Notes: generated from the letters alone by a model not told the origin. Positions 34,794 through 44,125 are shown, counted from the stretch's first letter. The stretch: DNA of 64,000 nucleotides from Rhizobium leguminosarum bv. viciae USDA 2370 (GCF_002008365.1 NZ_MRDL01000031.1:1-64000), one strand, 5' to 3'. A program made the numbers and translations.

Positions 34794-35504
34794 TTGGCCG
34801 AAACAAGCGATTTTAAAGCAAAGCCCCCCGAAGGGATCGACGCTCTCGGGGCCTCCAGCGAGGGCGCCTCGCTGTATCAACTGATCAGGGAAGACATCAT
34901 CGAAGGGCGGCTGGCTGCCAACGAGCGGCTTGTGGTCACCGATCTCGCCCGGCGCCACGGCACCTCAACCAACCCGGTGCGCGAGGCTCTGCAACTGTTG
35001 CGCGGGGAAGGCTTTGTCACCCTCGTTCCCAACCGCGGAGCACGCGTGCGGCCCATAGATCAGGATTTTGTTCGGGACATCTACGAGATCGGAGTCTTGA
35101 TCGAGCCGGCACTGACGCGATGGTTCGTGAATATGGCCACCGTCGAGGACATTGCTGAACTCGAACGCATCCAAGGCCTGATTGAAGAAAACGACTTCGC
35201 CGACACGTTGAGACATAGCGAGTTGGACACCGCCTTTCACACCGTAATGTACCAAAAGCACTACAACCGCCATGCCGCCGAGCTTTGGTGGAAGCATCGC
35301 GAAGTGCTTCGAGCCGTGAGCCGGCGCTTCAACTTCACGCTCGCCCGGCGTGCCGCGATCCTTAGCGAGCATCGTGAGCTCATCGCACATGTAAAAGCGG
35401 GAAATGCGAACGAGGCAGCCGAACTCATTGCACGCCATGTCGAGGGTTCCGGCCGGCACATCCTCGAACACATGCGTGCGCGTAACGCCGCTCGGGCAGG
35501 ATAG
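34794..35504 (+). CDS. GntR-family regulator, FadR/FCD type
   Basis: The protein of about 236 residues has a winged helix N-terminus (YQLIREDIIEGRLAANERLVVTDLARRHGTSTNPVREAL...LVPNRGARV) and an all-helical FCD effector domain with likely metal-binding His residues (DTAFHTVMY, RHVEGSGRH). There is no ATG: TTG 34794 has GGGGA five bases upstream, and TTG 34782 is the only other option before an in-frame stop at 34779. It leads the operon of three enolase-superfamily genes and is divergent from the ABC/aldolase operon, so it probably controls both. Confidence 0.88.
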   Translation: MAETSDFKAKPPEGIDALGASSEGASLYQLIREDIIEGRLAANERLVVTDLARRHGTSTNPVREALQLLRGEGFVTLVPNRGARVRPIDQDFVRDIYEIGVLIEPALTRWFVNMATVEDIAELERIQGLIEENDFADTLRHSELDTAFHTVMYQKHYNRHAAELWWKHREVLRAVSRRFNFTLARRAAILSEHRELIAHVKAGNANEAAELIARHVEGSGRHILEHMRARNAARAG

Positions 35505-35557
35505 AATACGCAGTCTGGAATATCGTTATCCCGACCACGTCAGTAAAGGCAGTTGAG

Positions 35558-36724
35558 ATGAAAATCACCAGCGTTCGGCCGTGGCCAATCAGATCCGATG
35601 CTTCCTATTGGGGAGAGTTTCTGTTCGTCGAAGTGACGACCGACGAGGGGGTGAGCGGCTGGGGCGAGATCACCACCACGACAAGGCTCGCCAATCGCGC
35701 ACTCTGCACGATCCTGCGGCAGATCGGTGCCGCTGTAACAGGCGAGGACCCGGCGCGTATTGAGTATCTGTGGCACAAGATATTCCGCAGCTTCACCTAT
35801 ATGGGCAGTCGCGGCGCCGCAGTCGAATGCGTAAGCGCCATCGACATAGCCCTTTGGGACATCCGCGGCAAAGTTCTTGGTAAGCCGATTTACGAGCTGT
35901 TGGGCGGACCGGTACGCGATGAAATCGCGCTCTACACCCATCCCAACCAGGCCAAATTCACCAGCAAGGAGGCTGTGGTCCGCGAAATTAGAGACATCGT
36001 CGAGTCCGGCCACACTGCGCTCAAGTTCGATCCTTTCCCCCACCAGGGCCGCACAGCCGATGGACAGTCCCGCGAGCAGCGGGACGGCTACCTCGATGGC
36101 AGCATGACCCGCAAGGATGAGCGCGAAGCCGCCGAACTCACGGCTCTGATCCGCGAAACGGCGGGCTCTAATGTCGACATCCTCATCGATGCGCATGGCC
36201 GCTTCGACGTTCCCACCGCCATTCGCCTCTGCCGGAGCCTCGAGGAAGCCGGTCAGATCGACTGGTTCGAGGAGCCTTGTCCGCCCGAGAGCCTCAATGC
36301 CCTCAAGCAGGTCCGTGAGAAGGTCAGTGCCGCTATCTCGTGGGGCGAGCGCGGCCACACGAAGTGGGATTTCGTGCCGGTGCTCGAAAACAAGCTCGCT
36401 GACTACATCATGCCTGATGTCACCTGGACCGGCGGCATTACCGAACTCAAGAAGATTTCGGCCCTATGCGAAGCCTACTACATCCCGGTCTCGCCGCATG
36501 ACGCCGCAGGGCCGATCAACGTGGTTGCTGGAGCGCAGGTGATGATGACCGTTCCTAACTTCTACAAACTCGAAACGTCGGAGTGGAATCTCGGCAAATA
36601 CGATCACCTCATCGACAGACCACTCGATGTTTCGAACGGCAGCCTCAAGCTTACGCCGAAGGCTGGTCTCGGCGTTGAGATGAACCGCGACTACCTTCAA
36701 AACCACGAGATAGAGCTGGACTAG
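35558..36724 (+). CDS. Enolase-superfamily acid-sugar dehydratase-like protein (MR subgroup) 2
   Basis: The 388-residue protein has an N-terminal capping domain and a barrel with strand-2 LKFD (Lys156, Asp158), metal ligands Asp211, Glu238 (WFEEP) and Glu264 (WGER), His213 in D-x-H, and the Asp287-His314 dyad (MPDVTWTGG, SPHDAAGP). This set is that of the mandelate-racemase subgroup of sugar-acid dehydratases. It is the first structural gene after gntR (53 bases) and is followed by two more members. Sequence differs strongly from the other three in this locus, so these are not recent duplicates. Substrate unknown. Confidence 0.87.
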   Translation: MKITSVRPWPIRSDASYWGEFLFVEVTTDEGVSGWGEITTTTRLANRALCTILRQIGAAVTGEDPARIEYLWHKIFRSFTYMGSRGAAVECVSAIDIALWDIRGKVLGKPIYELLGGPVRDEIALYTHPNQAKFTSKEAVVREIRDIVESGHTALKFDPFPHQGRTADGQSREQRDGYLDGSMTRKDEREAAELTALIRETAGSNVDILIDAHGRFDVPTAIRLCRSLEEAGQIDWFEEPCPPESLNALKQVREKVSAAISWGERGHTKWDFVPVLENKLADYIMPDVTWTGGITELKKISALCEAYYIPVSPHDAAGPINVVAGAQVMMTVPNFYKLETSEWNLGKYDHLIDRPLDVSNGSLKLTPKAGLGVEMNRDYLQNHEIELD

Positions 36725-36792
36725 CTAGCAACGCTCTGCGCCGCCTCAGCATGCGCGACGACGAGCCCCGCCGACCAGAACGAGGATAAATC

Positions 36793-38154
36793 ATGCCAGA
36801 GGCAGATGGAGCCGACGAGGCGCTCAATCGGGTGAACACGCATTCCAAGCCATCCGACCTTCGGATCACCGACATGCGGGTAGCCGAAATTGTCGGCGCG
36901 CCGTTCACTTCAGCGCTGCTCAAGATTTACACCAACCAGGGCATCGTCGGGCTTGGCGAGGTGCGCGACGGCGCCAGCGCCACCTACGCGCTGATGCTGA
37001 AGAGCCGGTTGCTTGGCGAGAACCCTTGCAACATCGACCGACTGTTTCGCCGGATCAAGCAGTTCGGCGGGCACGGCCGGCAAGGCGGCGGCGTATCGGC
37101 CGTCGAAATCGCGTTGTGGGATCTTGCCGGCAAGGCCTATGGCGTCCCCATCTACCAGATGCTCGGCGGCCGGTTTCGGGAGAAAGTGCGCGTCTACTGC
37201 GACACCGACGCCACCGTGCCGAGCGGCACCGAGACCGGCAGGCGCCTCAAGCAACGCATGGAGCTCGGGTTCACCTTCCTCAAGATGGATCTGGGGCTGA
37301 TGCAGATCGCGGATGTGCCCGGTGCGGTCGTGTCTCCTGCCGGCTCACTTGAAGGGTACCGCAACCACCCCGGCCGCGGCCCGCTGAAGACCATTGAAGA
37401 GCGGCGCCTCCGCAACGCTGCGTACGATTTGCATAACGTCCCACACCCGTTTACCGGCCTGCACTTTTCCGACAAGGGCCTCGACTTCCTTGAGCAATAC
37501 ATTGCCGAGGTTCGTGAGGTCATCGGCATGGATATTCCGCTCGCCATAGACCACATCGGCCACATCTCAGTGCAGAACGGCATTCGCCTTGCCAGGCGAA
37601 TTGAAAAATACGTGCCAGCCTGGCTCGAGGATGTGATCCCATGGCAGTACACTGAGCAGTACCGACAACTGCAGGACGCCACTACGGTGCCGATCTGCAC
37701 CGGTGAGGACATATACCTCAAGGAAGGCTTCGAGCCTCTGCTCAAGAGCGGCGGCATCTCCGTTATCCACCCAGACCTGCTCACCAGCGGGGGCATCCTC
37801 GAGACCAAGAAGATCGGAGATATGGCGCAGGACCGTGGTGTCGCCATGGCCATCCACATGGCAGAAAGTCCAATCGCCGCAATGGCCGCGGCACATGTGG
37901 CGACCGCGACTGAAAACTTCATGGCGCTCGAATACCACTCTGTCGATGTCGACTGGTGGGACGATATCGTCACCGGCCTTCCCAAGCCGCTCGTGAAGGA
38001 CGGCTTTATCACTGTTCCGGACAAGCCGGGCCTGGGGATTGACGACGTCGTCGACGAGGTGATCTCGCAGCATCTGCAGCCGGGTGTCACCGGCATCTGG
38101 CAGCCCACGGATCACTGGGACGATGAGTATTCCTGGGATCGCACCTGGAGCTGA
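36793..38154 (+). CDS. Enolase-superfamily acid-sugar dehydratase-like protein (MR subgroup) 3, with long lid insert
   Basis: This 453-residue member has strand-2 LKMD (Lys164, Asp166), metal ligands Asp253, Glu279 (WLED) and Glu305 (TGED), and the dyad Asp328 (HPDLLTSGG) and His355 (IHMAES). It is longer than usual because of an N-terminal extension (about 20 residues), an insert of roughly 65 residues after strand 2 (168-235) that should form an active-site lid, and an acidic/aromatic tail ([13 protein letters not shown]). Similar long lids occur in mannonate/galactarate-type dehydratases. The gene begins 68 bases after the previous one and ends 17 bases before the next. Confidence 0.86.
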   Translation: MPEADGADEALNRVNTHSKPSDLRITDMRVAEIVGAPFTSALLKIYTNQGIVGLGEVRDGASATYALMLKSRLLGENPCNIDRLFRRIKQFGGHGRQGGGVSAVEIALWDLAGKAYGVPIYQMLGGRFREKVRVYCDTDATVPSGTETGRRLKQRMELGFTFLKMDLGLMQIADVPGAVVSPAGSLEGYRNHPGRGPLKTIEERRLRNAAYDLHNVPHPFTGLHFSDKGLDFLEQYIAEVREVIGMDIPLAIDHIGHISVQNGIRLARRIEKYVPAWLEDVIPWQYTEQYRQLQDATTVPICTGEDIYLKEGFEPLLKSGGISVIHPDLLTSGGILETKKIGDMAQDRGVAMAIHMAESPIAAMAAAHVATATENFMALEYHSVDVDWWDDIVTGLPKPLVKDGFITVPDKPGLGIDDVVDEVISQHLQPGVTGIWQPTDHWDDEYSWDRTWS

Positions 38155-38171
38155 GGCGAAAAGGAACGAAG

Positions 38172-39368
38172 ATGAAGATCACCGATCTCCGCTGCGCCGT
38201 TATCGGCAAACACCCGATCGTCCGCATCGTAACCGACGAAGGCCTCCATGGCTTGGGCGAAGTCGAGTTCACCAAATCCTACCTCAAGCCCTGGGTACTG
38301 CATTTCCGCGAGGCGCTGATCGGCGAGGACCCGACTGACGTCGAGAGAGTCATGCTGAAGATCCGTCAACGCGGCTCTTTCAAGCCGTACGGCGCGGCGG
38401 TAAGCGCTATCGAGCATGCGCTGTGGGATATTGCCGGCAAGGCCGCGGGCGTGCCCGTCTATAAACTGCTGGGCGGCAAGGTGCGCGACAAGGTGCGCGT
38501 CTACAACGGCTCGATCCGCCGGCAACGCACGGGCGACCGGCCGGAGGATTACGCCGCTGACGTCAAATGGATGATGGAGCAGCCGCAGAACTTCTTCATG
38601 ATCAAGCAAGGAATCTCGTTCCACTCCAACATGAAGGACACCATTGAGGGCTTCCACTACGGCGTGACGCAGAAGGCCGGCTATCACGGTGCCATGGATC
38701 AGGGCGTGATCAGCGAGCGCGGTTTCAATCACATGCTCGACTGCGTGATCGCGATGAAGGAAGTGCTGGGCGACAAAGTCAGCCTGGCGCTCGACTGCGG
38801 TCCGGGCTGGATGCTGCCCGATGCGATCAAGTTCGCTCGCGCGGTCGAGAAGTACAATTTGATGTGGCTCGAGGACATGCTGACTGGCGACTATGTGCCG
38901 TGGGTCAATCCGCAGGCCTATCGGGAACTGACAACCTCCACCTCCACGCCAATCCACACTGGTGAGCAGATCTACCTGCGGCACAATTTCAAGGAACTGA
39001 TCGAGACGCAGGCGGTGCGCGTCATCGGCCCAGATCCAGCCGATATTGGCGGTATTGCCGAACTCAAATGGGTCGCCGAGCACGCCTACATGCACTCGAT
39101 CCTGATGGCACCGCACGGGGTCGCCAACGGCCTGCTAGGCCTCGGCGCGTTGATCAATGTCTGCGCCACCTTGCCCGCAAATTACATCGCGTTCGAATAT
39201 CCGAGCGCCAGCGACCCCTGGTGGGAGGATCTGGTCGTCGGCTTGCCACCGCAGATCGTGAAGGACAGTATGGTGGACCTGCTGGAAGCGCCGGGGCTGG
39301 GCCTCGATATCGACGCCGAAGCGGCCAGGAGATATCTCAGGGAAGAGGATGCGGGCTTCTTCGACTGA
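38172..39368 (+). CDS. Enolase-superfamily acid-sugar dehydratase-like protein (MR subgroup) 4
   Basis: The 398-residue protein has strand-2 Lys145 (MIKQG), metal ligands Asp208, Glu234 (WLED) and Glu265 (TGEQ), and the dyad Asp288 (GPDPADIGG) and His315 (APHGVANG). A lid insert spans about 148-185. The usual N-terminal 20s-loop residue pattern differs from the other three members, so a different acid sugar or step is likely. AAGGA is upstream of the ATG. It closes the plus-strand operon, which has no kinase, dehydrogenase or other aldolase. Confidence 0.87.
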   Translation: MKITDLRCAVIGKHPIVRIVTDEGLHGLGEVEFTKSYLKPWVLHFREALIGEDPTDVERVMLKIRQRGSFKPYGAAVSAIEHALWDIAGKAAGVPVYKLLGGKVRDKVRVYNGSIRRQRTGDRPEDYAADVKWMMEQPQNFFMIKQGISFHSNMKDTIEGFHYGVTQKAGYHGAMDQGVISERGFNHMLDCVIAMKEVLGDKVSLALDCGPGWMLPDAIKFARAVEKYNLMWLEDMLTGDYVPWVNPQAYRELTTSTSTPIHTGEQIYLRHNFKELIETQAVRVIGPDPADIGGIAELKWVAEHAYMHSILMAPHGVANGLLGLGALINVCATLPANYIAFEYPSASDPWWEDLVVGLPPQIVKDSMVDLLEAPGLGLDIDAEAARRYLREEDAGFFD

Positions 39369-39485
39369 ACCTCCCTCCTCACGCCAACAATACCGTGTCG
39401 CGACCAGATCGCCGCCCGTCGCCCTTATAGGCCGAGGTATCGAGATTGAATCCCGGGAAGAGAGCCACTTTCCCGTCTGGAGTTT

Positions 39486-39510
39486 CGAGGGCGCATTTTC
39501 TGCGCCCTCG
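39486..39510. terminator. Perfect 10-bp hairpin between convergent genes
   Basis: CGAGGGCGCA (39486-39495) pairs with TGCGCCCTCG (39501-39510) around TTTTC. It lies between the last enolase-type gene (stop 39368) and putA (stop 39520, minus). No long T-run follows on either strand, so termination efficiency is uncertain. The rest of this gap shows no gene. Confidence 0.65.
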
Positions 39511-39519
39511 TATTGCAAC

Positions 39520-42500
39520 TCAGCCGATGGCCATGAGGCTTGCATTGCCGCCGGCGGCCGCGGTGTTGATCGACGTCGACACCTCCTCCAGCAGCCAATT
39601 CAGGCAATAGGCTTCGGGATCGCTCGCCAATTCCTCGGCCGTCGCGGCCTGGACCAGCAGAAGCGGACCGGGCAGGTGAGCGATCTTCTGATTGACGGCC
39701 AGAACCCTGTCGCGATCCCCTTCGACGAGGGCACCCGAGAACGGTCCGTCCTTTTCCCAATCCGATGTCCAGGAAATCCGGCTGGCGACAGCCGCGGGAA
39801 GATCCGCCAGGACTGACTTCGATAGGGAACCCGCGTCCACGACGATATGGTTACCGGTCGACAGGGCTGCGGCGATCTGGCGATGAAGCCCGCTTTCCGT
39901 CTGCGGCACGAGGAGTATACGGCCGCGGGGATGGAGCGCGTAGAGATTGAGCTCCCCGACCGGACCGGTGAGTTCGCGTTCGAGCCCGAGCGCCGAACGG
40001 CTCGCATATCCACGCGCCGCCTCCCCCTCGCCCGGCAGGCCCTTCTTATCGAGCCAGACAATGTAGCCGCGAAGGGCGAGGTCCGTATGAACGGAATCCT
40101 GCTGCGGCGGCACCGGAGCGCGTTGCACCAACCGGCCGATATAGAGCGGACCGCCGGCCTTCGGACCTGTTCCCGACAAGCCGCGACCGCCGAAAGGCTG
40201 CACGCCGACGACGGCGCCGATGATGTTCCGGTTGACGTAGAGGTTGCCAGCCTTGATGCGGCTGGTCACATGCGCGATCGTTTCATCAAGCCGGGTGTGA
40301 AGCCCGAATGTGAGCCCATAACCCGATGCGTTGATGTCGTCGATCAGACGGTCGAGCCCGTTTCGCTTGAAGCGGATGACGTGCAGGACCGGTCCGAAGA
40401 CCTCCCTCGTCAGGTCCGACAGCGACTTGATTTCGATAATCGTCGGCGGAACGAAGGTCCCCGCCGCGGCACTTTCGGGCAGCGGCAGCTGATCCACCTT
40501 GCGGCCTAAGCCGCGCATATGCTCGATATGCTGGTCGATCTCCGTCTTTGCGCTGTCATTGATGACTGGGCCGACGTCGATGCTCAGCCGATCGGTACGG
40601 CCGATCGTCAGTTCGCGGAAGGCGCCCTTCAGCATGTTGAGGGTCCTGTCGGCGACATCGTCCTGAAGGCAGAGAACTCTGAGCGCCGAGCAGCGCTGAC
40701 CGGCGCTATCGAAAGCCGAGGCAATGACGTCGGCCACCACCTGCTCGGCCAGTGCCGAGGAGTCGACGATCATGCCGTTCTGACCGCCCGTTTCGGCGAT
40801 CAGCGGAATCGGCCTGCCGCCTGCTGACAGCCGTTCCGCCAGCTGCGCCTGGATCATGCGGGCAACTTCGGTCGACCCGGTAAACATGACGCCTGCCGTT
40901 TCCTCCGCCCCGACCATGCCGGCGCCAAGGCGGCCGCTGCCGGGCACGAACTGCAAGGCACCGACAGGCACGCCCGCCTCGTGGAGGATCTTCACGCTTT
41001 CCGAAGCGATGATCGGCGTGACGCCGGCCGGTTTGGCAAGCACGGGATTGCCGGCCACCAAGGCTGCGGCGACCTGCCCGGTGAAAATCGCCAGCGGGAA
41101 ATTCCACGGGCTGATGCAGACGACCGGGCCGAGGGGCGCATGCGAGGGACCGAGGGTCTTGCGCGCCTGTTCGGCGTAGTAGCGCAGGAAATCGATGGCC
41201 TCACGCACCTCGCCGACGGCATTGGCCGCGGATTTGCCGGCTTCGCGCATGACGATGCCCATCAGCGTCTTGATGCGGGCCTGCATGATGTCGGCCGCAC
41301 GCTCGAGACAGGCGGCACGCTCGGCCGGCGGCACGGCGGCCCATTGTGGCGCATGCTCCGCAGCCATGCGAACGATGCGCGCTGCCTCCTCGACCTTCAC
41401 TTCGGTCACCGTGCCGACAACATCCCGGTGATCGGCAGGATTGAGAACCTCCCGCGTCACCCCATCTGTAGAGCCGTCGGCAAGGATGGGAAGTGCGTGC
41501 CATAGGGTCGCAGCCGTGGTGGCGAGCGCCTCTGCCAAATCCGAAAGGGTGGCCTCATTCGAGAGATCGAGGCCGTCGGAATTGGCCCGGGCGTTACCGT
41601 AAAGAGCCTTCGGCGAGGCGATCTGCGCGTGGGGCGCGCCAACGACCGGCATGGCTGCGACGATTTCGGCGGGATCGGCGATCAGGGCCTCGACCGAGAC
41701 ATTCGGATCGGAGATGCGGTGCACGAAGGAGGAATTGGCGCCATTTTCCAGAAGACGTCGAACCAGATAGGCGAGCAGCGTCTCATGTGTTCCCACAGGC
41801 GCATAAATGCGGCATGGCCGGTCGAGTTTTTCCTTTCCGACAACCTCGTCATAGAGAGGTTCGCCCATGCCATGCAGGCACTGGAACTCGTATTTGCCGA
41901 CGGTGAAATCAGGGCCGGCCAGACGATAGATCGTGGCGAGAGTCTGCGCATTATGGGTGGCAAATTGCGGGAAGACCGCATCCGGAGCGTCGAGCAGCTT
42001 GCGCGCGCAGGCGATGTAGGCGACATCGGTGTAGATCTTGCGGGTATAGACCGGATAGTCGTCGAGGCCGTCCAGCTGGGCGCGCTTGATCTCCGCATCC
42101 CAATAGGCGCCCTTGACGAGACGGACCATGACCCGGCGCCCGGAACGGCGTGCGAGATCGATGATGTAGTCGAGGACGAAGGGGCAGCGCTTGCCATAGG
42201 CCTGCACGACGAAGCCCAGCCCGTTCCATCCGGTGAGCTCAGGGGCAAAGCAAAGCTCCTCGAGGAGATCGAGTGAAAGCTCCAGCCGATCGGCCTCCTC
42301 CGCGTCGATATTGAGGCCGATATCATAGGTCCTGGCGAGAACGGCCAGCGCCTTGACCTTCGGCAGCAGCTCGCTCATCACCCGGCCGGCCTGCGACCTC
42401 ACGTAACGCGGATGCAGGGCCGAAAGCTTGATCGATATGCCCGGGCCGTCATAGATGCCGCGCCCGTCCGACGCCTTGCCGATGGCATGAATCGCCTTTT

Positions 42501-43227
42501 CGTAATCCCGGTAATAGCGCTCGGCGTCAGCGCCCGTCGTGGCGGCCTCGCCCAGCATGTCGTAGGAATAGCGGAAACCACGCGCTTCCAGCGGGCGGGC
42601 GCGCTTCAGCGCCTCTGCGATCGTTTCGCCGGTGACGAACTGCTCGCCCATCATGCGCATCGCCATATCGACGCCGCGACGGATGACCGGCTCGCCGGCG
42701 CGCGCGATCAGCCGTGTCAGAGCTGCCGACAGGCTTCGGTCGTTAACCGTCGAGGTCAGCTTGCCGGTGACGACGAGACCCCAGGTGGCGGCGTTGACGA
42801 ACATGGATTTTCCGCCACCGATATGGGAGGTCCAGTTGCCCTCGGCGATCTTGTCGCGGATCAGCGCGTCCCGGGTTTCGGTATCGGGAATGCGCAACAG
42901 CGCTTCGGCGAGGCACATCAGCGCCACGCCTTCCTGGCTGGAGAGTGAGTATTCCTGCACCAGCCCTTCGACACCGGTCCCCTTGTGCTTGGCGCGCAAC
43001 GCCTCAATCAGGCTGCGGGCCGTGCTGCGAATGTCATAGCGTTTTGCCTCGGAGACACGCGCTGCGGCAACGAGCGGCGGCAGGCATTCGGTTTCCGGCC
43101 GGCGATAGGCTGCCGTGATGGCCCGGCGAAGTTCGGATTGCGGTCGGATCGGTGGGGCAAAGCCGGAGAACGGCGCGCCGTCGACGGGATCATGGGAGGG
43201 CGTGGAGGGGGGCGCTGCGTTCAACAT
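39520..43227 (-). CDS. putA: Bifunctional proline dehydrogenase / L-glutamate gamma-semialdehyde dehydrogenase
   Basis: At 1235 residues this is a full-length alphaproteobacterial PutA. The FAD-dependent proline dehydrogenase barrel occupies roughly 190-480 (YDMLGEAATTG, MVRLVKGAYWDAEIKRAQ, YEFQCLHGMGE). The aldehyde dehydrogenase occupies about 560-1010 (SPWNFPLAIFTGQ, MFTGSTEVARM, AETGGQNGM with the general base, SAGQRCSALRVL with the catalytic Cys). A C-terminal ALDH-like dimerisation flap follows. There is no N-terminal ribbon-helix-helix, so it does not repress itself, consistent with the divergent PutR. It converts proline to glutamate at the inner membrane with channelling of the semialdehyde. 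AGGGA lies five bases before the ATG. Confidence 0.97.
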   Translation of the reverse strand: MLNAAPPSTPSHDPVDGAPFSGFAPPIRPQSELRRAITAAYRRPETECLPPLVAAARVSEAKRYDIRSTARSLIEALRAKHKGTGVEGLVQEYSLSSQEGVALMCLAEALLRIPDTETRDALIRDKIAEGNWTSHIGGGKSMFVNAATWGLVVTGKLTSTVNDRSLSAALTRLIARAGEPVIRRGVDMAMRMMGEQFVTGETIAEALKRARPLEARGFRYSYDMLGEAATTGADAERYYRDYEKAIHAIGKASDGRGIYDGPGISIKLSALHPRYVRSQAGRVMSELLPKVKALAVLARTYDIGLNIDAEEADRLELSLDLLEELCFAPELTGWNGLGFVVQAYGKRCPFVLDYIIDLARRSGRRVMVRLVKGAYWDAEIKRAQLDGLDDYPVYTRKIYTDVAYIACARKLLDAPDAVFPQFATHNAQTLATIYRLAGPDFTVGKYEFQCLHGMGEPLYDEVVGKEKLDRPCRIYAPVGTHETLLAYLVRRLLENGANSSFVHRISDPNVSVEALIADPAEIVAAMPVVGAPHAQIASPKALYGNARANSDGLDLSNEATLSDLAEALATTAATLWHALPILADGSTDGVTREVLNPADHRDVVGTVTEVKVEEAARIVRMAAEHAPQWAAVPPAERAACLERAADIMQARIKTLMGIVMREAGKSAANAVGEVREAIDFLRYYAEQARKTLGPSHAPLGPVVCISPWNFPLAIFTGQVAAALVAGNPVLAKPAGVTPIIASESVKILHEAGVPVGALQFVPGSGRLGAGMVGAEETAGVMFTGSTEVARMIQAQLAERLSAGGRPIPLIAETGGQNGMIVDSSALAEQVVADVIASAFDSAGQRCSALRVLCLQDDVADRTLNMLKGAFRELTIGRTDRLSIDVGPVINDSAKTEIDQHIEHMRGLGRKVDQLPLPESAAAGTFVPPTIIEIKSLSDLTREVFGPVLHVIRFKRNGLDRLIDDINASGYGLTFGLHTRLDETIAHVTSRIKAGNLYVNRNIIGAVVGVQPFGGRGLSGTGPKAGGPLYIGRLVQRAPVPPQQDSVHTDLALRGYIVWLDKKGLPGEGEAARGYASRSALGLERELTGPVGELNLYALHPRGRILLVPQTESGLHRQIAAALSTGNHIVVDAGSLSKSVLADLPAAVASRISWTSDWEKDGPFSGALVEGDRDRVLAVNQKIAHLPGPLLLVQAATAEELASDPEAYCLNWLLEEVSTSINTAAAGGNASLMAIG

Positions 43228-43255
43228 GGGAGTCCCTATTCAATCGATGTTTGGT

Positions 43256-43462
43256 CTAGCGGATAAATGGAACAGCGGGCTCGTCGTCCCAGAGCGCATC
43301 ATCCGTGAAGGCCGGGCCGGAATATTCCGTCTCGCGCAGCGGGCGCGCATCTGGTCTGTCGCGCTTGAAGGTGAGCGCCGCCGCCACAGCCCTTATTGCC
43401 ACCGGCCGGTAGTGAACGAGCAGGTCGGGTTTTTGGTCATCATCCGCTTCGTTGTCATGCAT
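43256..43462 (-). CDS. Small protein of unknown function upstream of putA
   Basis: A 68-residue frame starts at ATG 43462 with a strong GGGGGA six bases upstream and stops 28 bases before putA on the same strand, so it would be the first gene of the putA transcript. The product is charged and soluble: an acidic N-terminus (HDNEADDDQ), a central AIRAVAAALTF helix and an acidic, Pro-containing end (DDALWDDEPAVPFIR). I recognise no domain. Its position and ribosome binding site argue that it is real; conservation next to putA in other rhizobia would settle it. Confidence 0.65.
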   Translation of the reverse strand: MHDNEADDDQKPDLLVHYRPVAIRAVAAALTFKRDRPDARPLRETEYSGPAFTDDALWDDEPAVPFIR

Positions 43463-43541
43463 GTATGATCCCCCGTTTTGAGGTCGACGCCGATACCGAT
43501 CACAGCGCTCTTTCACCCGGCGCCCAATCTATCACAGCCCC

Positions 43542-43598
43542 AGATCGCGATCTCACTTGATTTTTACAGTTTCTAGGCCGTATGAACTTATTAATACG
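43542..43598. promoter_or_regulatory. Palindromes in the put divergent promoter
   Basis: AGATCGCGATCT (43542-43553) is a perfect 12-bp palindrome, and CGTAT...ATACG (43579-43583 and 43594-43598) is a 5-bp inverted repeat around an AT-rich 10-base spacer. Both lie in the 151-base gap between the small gene/putA and putR. The second has the AT-rich centre expected for Lrp/AsnC-type PutR. Confidence 0.45.
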
Positions 43599-43613
43599 TC
43601 ATCGAGAGTTCAA

Positions 43614-44108
43614 ATGGCCACAGAAACTGACATCTTTAGTGAATTGGACCAGTTCGATAAAAAAATCCTCGCCGCACTCGCCGAGGACGGAAGGCTGTCG
43701 ATCACCGATCTGGCTACGCGTGTCGGACTGTCGAAGACGCCATGCCAGATCCGCTTCAAAAGGCTGATCAGCGAAGGATACATCGAAGGCTTCAAGGCCA
43801 TCCTCAATCCGTCGAAAATGCAGCTCGACCACATTGCTTTCGTCGAGGTGAAACTCTCCGATACCCGCGAGCATGCGCTGAAAAGCTTCAACGATGCCAT
43901 CAAGAAGATCGGGGAAGTCGAAGAGTGCCATATGATTGCAGGCAGGTTCGACTATCTCCTGAAGATCCGCACCCGAGATATTGGCCGCTACCGCCGCGTC
44001 CTCGGCGAGCGCATCTCGACCCTGCCCCACGTTGCCAGCACCTCGACCAACGTCGCAATGGAGACGGTCAAGGAAGGCTGGGACAAGTCCGGTTCGAGTT
44101 TTTCGTGA
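43614..44108 (+). CDS. putR: Lrp/AsnC-family activator of proline utilisation
   Basis: The 164-residue protein has the Lrp/AsnC helix-turn-helix (LDQFDKKILAALAEDGRLSITDLATRVGLSKTPCQIRFKRL is the N-terminal region) and a RAM domain with EECHMIAGRFDYLLKIRT. In rhizobia and agrobacteria PutR is encoded divergently from putA and activates it in the presence of proline; the arrangement here is the same, with one small gene inserted. Start 43614 (MATETD) is preferred over an upstream non-ATG start. GAGAG lies upstream. Confidence 0.93.
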   Translation: MATETDIFSELDQFDKKILAALAEDGRLSITDLATRVGLSKTPCQIRFKRLISEGYIEGFKAILNPSKMQLDHIAFVEVKLSDTREHALKSFNDAIKKIGEVEECHMIAGRFDYLLKIRTRDIGRYRRVLGERISTLPHVASTSTNVAMETVKEGWDKSGSSFS

Positions 44109-44125
44109 ATGTGATCCGTAGGAAG

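Noticed and set aside
39520..43227. PutA as a trifunctional protein with a DNA-binding domain
   Set aside because: The N-terminus has no ribbon-helix-helix sequence, and a separate Lrp-type PutR is encoded divergently.
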